Assembly (NCBI GenBank): GCA_026014685.1 | Contig: JAOZHW010000008.1 | Coordinates: 1 to 64,000, forward strand | Source: Candidatus Bathyarchaeota archaeon | GTDB lineage: Archaea > Thermoproteota > Bathyarchaeia > Bathyarchaeales > Bathycorpusculaceae | Length of the DNA: 64,000 nucleotides | Reading direction: 5' to 3' | Shown here: positions 62,883 through 64,000 of the stretch, one piece after another | How the letters are laid out: every line of letters starts with the position of its first letter | Numbering within the stretch: position 1 is the stretch's first letter | The notes under the pieces: generated by a model | The model's input: the letters and a program-made list of their open reading frames with translations, nothing else | The model's database searches: none | What the model was told of the DNA's origin: nothing | Program-made: the position numbers and the translations under genes

Positions 62883-62944
62883 CTGTCGATTTTTGGTTGC
62901 ATGGGTATGTGCTTGTTTTGTCAAAGACCGTGTGGTAACCCAAG

Positions 62945-63880
62945 TTATAGTAGCAGTTGGTTTAGCGATAGAACCGCAACGCCGCATAGAATTAGAAACG
63001 GCAATATTTTCAGTGCTTTCATGTTTATTTTTTCTGCAGCTTCGTCTTTTTTCTGGTCTACGTAGCGCATTATCAGAACTGAAACTGAAAGATTGTACAG
63101 GAAAATGATATAGACAAAAATCATCATCTTATCTGCGAACGTTAAATACCCCGTCGGCGGAATCCCGTTTAGAAGCGAGAGATGAAACGCGGTCGCAGAG
63201 AGCAGGGTAGTAACGCCTAATCCTATTCTTTGTGCAAAGTTTTTAGGTGACACAAAAAAAGCCAGCAGAGCTATCGTGGTTATTACTGCAATCGGCATTA
63301 CGCTCTTAAAAATTGATGAAAACAGGGGACGCTGCAAAACAACGCTAGAGACAAAACGAGAGAAGGACTCATAGCCATATGAATGGGTAACTGTGCCTAC
63401 TTCGAAGCTGCTGATGCTCCAGCCTGCCACGTTGGCTTCTGAATCAATGTTTGATTCCTCTTCGTCTGGGACATAAACAAGTTTTGTGGTGTCGAGGTTT
63501 TTATGTTCTATTTGTAGGTTTAATTTTTGGTTTTCGAAGGGATATTTTGTGAAGTCGAAAGTTTTGAAGAAGTCTCCTTTAATTCTGTATTCTAAGTATC
63601 CTTTTTCTGCTGTAACCTCGTATCTGGTCGGGGCTCCGTTTACGAATTCGAATTCCTTTACTTCTTGGAGGCTTATTTTGTCGGGGTCAAACTTGAACCA
63701 TATGTAGAAATCTAGTTTGAAGGTGCTGGCTGCTAAATCTACTTTTTCTACGTTGATTAGCCAGACTCCAACTTTTACTTCTGTTGGATCGTTTTGTGTT
63801 TGGGCTTTTGCTGCTGGTGCCATTATGGAAAAGGTAACTATGAGAAACAATGTGACGAGGAGTACGCAGGCTTTTTTCAT
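62945..63880 (-). CDS. Pentameric ligand-gated ion channel homologue
   Basis: This 311-residue protein has the Cys-loop receptor (pLGIC) plan. A signal peptide lies at about 1-27. A beta-sandwich ligand-binding domain lies at about 30-195, whose Pro-loop reads KTFDFTKYPFENQKLNLQIE (the eukaryotic cysteines are absent, as in prokaryotic members). Four membrane helices follow: M1 near SVMPIAVITTIALLAFFV, pore-lining M2 near GLGVTTLLSATAFHLSLLNG, M3 near DKMMIFVYIIFLYNLSVSVL, M4 near the C-terminus. The M3-M4 loop is short, as in GLIC/ELIC-type channels. It may respond to protons or small molecules. The native ligand is not known. Confidence 0.9.
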   Translation of the reverse strand: MKKACVLLVTLFLIVTFSIMAPAAKAQTQNDPTEVKVGVWLINVEKVDLAASTFKLDFYIWFKFDPDKISLQEVKEFEFVNGAPTRYEVTAEKGYLEYRIKGDFFKTFDFTKYPFENQKLNLQIEHKNLDTTKLVYVPDEEESNIDSEANVAGWSISSFEVGTVTHSYGYESFSRFVSSVVLQRPLFSSIFKSVMPIAVITTIALLAFFVSPKNFAQRIGLGVTTLLSATAFHLSLLNGIPPTGYLTFADKMMIFVYIIFLYNLSVSVLIMRYVDQKKDEAAEKINMKALKILPFLILCGVAVLSLNQLLL

Positions 63881-64000
63881 AATTTTATCATTGCTGCTTC
63901 ATCAGAGTTATTTTTTAACCTTATTGTTTCTGATGGGAATTTTTTCCAACACAAAATATGAGATACAACCTAACGGTAACATGCTAAGTCATATTATGTC
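63881..64000. other. Upstream of the ion channel gene
   Basis: This is an AT-rich stretch cut by the window edge. It probably holds the channel gene's promoter. No frame is supported. Confidence 0.3.

Overview
The window comes from an archaeal chromosome. It opens with the 3' part of an archaeal 16S rRNA and carries archaeal-only gene pairs and families: LSm with ribosomal protein L37e, a PUA-domain MCT-1-like protein, AbrB-PhoU fusions, and tandem Lrp regulators. Promoters show TATA boxes, and many genes use TTG or GTG starts. The secreted beta-propeller proteins, the cohesin/dockerin modules and the 16S sequence would fit a Bathyarchaeia-like lineage. That placement is an inference and was not tested by phylogeny. 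No tRNA, 23S or 5S rRNA, CRISPR array or insertion sequence was recognised.

Region by region. 1-550: 16S rRNA 3' part, with no 23S following. 0.9-8.5 kb: a 5'-truncated P-type ATPase, a prenyltransferase-repeat protein, an MFS carrier, a Nudix hydrolase, a dynamin-like GTPase, and an HTH regulator coupled to a membrane-anchored protein. 8.6-19.4 kb: a flavodoxin, three paralogous secreted beta-propeller proteins of more than 800 residues, a PPP-type phosphatase, a PUA protein and a VTT membrane protein. 20-24.6 kb: an MFS carrier divergent from two Lrp regulators, LSm-L37e, a HAD phosphatase and two unknown genes.

24.9-58 kb is dominated by phosphate. First Pst set: pstS1, AbrB-PhoU, pstS2, pstC, pstA, pstB, phoU. 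Next comes a polyphosphate operon on the minus strand: ppk, then a CHAD-phosphoesterase-HD fusion, then ppx, with a CYTH protein nearby. A second Pst set (pstC2, pstA2, pstS3, AbrB-PhoU2, pstB2) is interleaved with a cohesin/dockerin surface cluster. PstS3 itself ends in a dockerin, another secreted protein in the cluster also ends in a dockerin, and four cohesin-like proteins, two of them membrane anchored, lie directly downstream. The simplest reading is a cell-surface scaffold that tethers a phosphate-binding protein near its transporter. A short palindromic hexamer (CTATAG) recurs in many upstream regions of this part and may be an operator for the PhoU-type regulators.

58-64 kb: an HTH regulator with a cytosolic HtrA-like protease, a VapBC-like pair, a MetE-like protein divergent from a HIT protein, a small membrane protein, and an archaeal pentameric ligand-gated ion channel homologue.

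Other cross-cutting signals are a 42-bp gapless dispersed repeat in three copies that contains a TATA-like core, a shared inverted repeat in front of two beta-propeller genes, and several genes whose true N-terminus appears to begin at a non-canonical (mostly CTG) codon.
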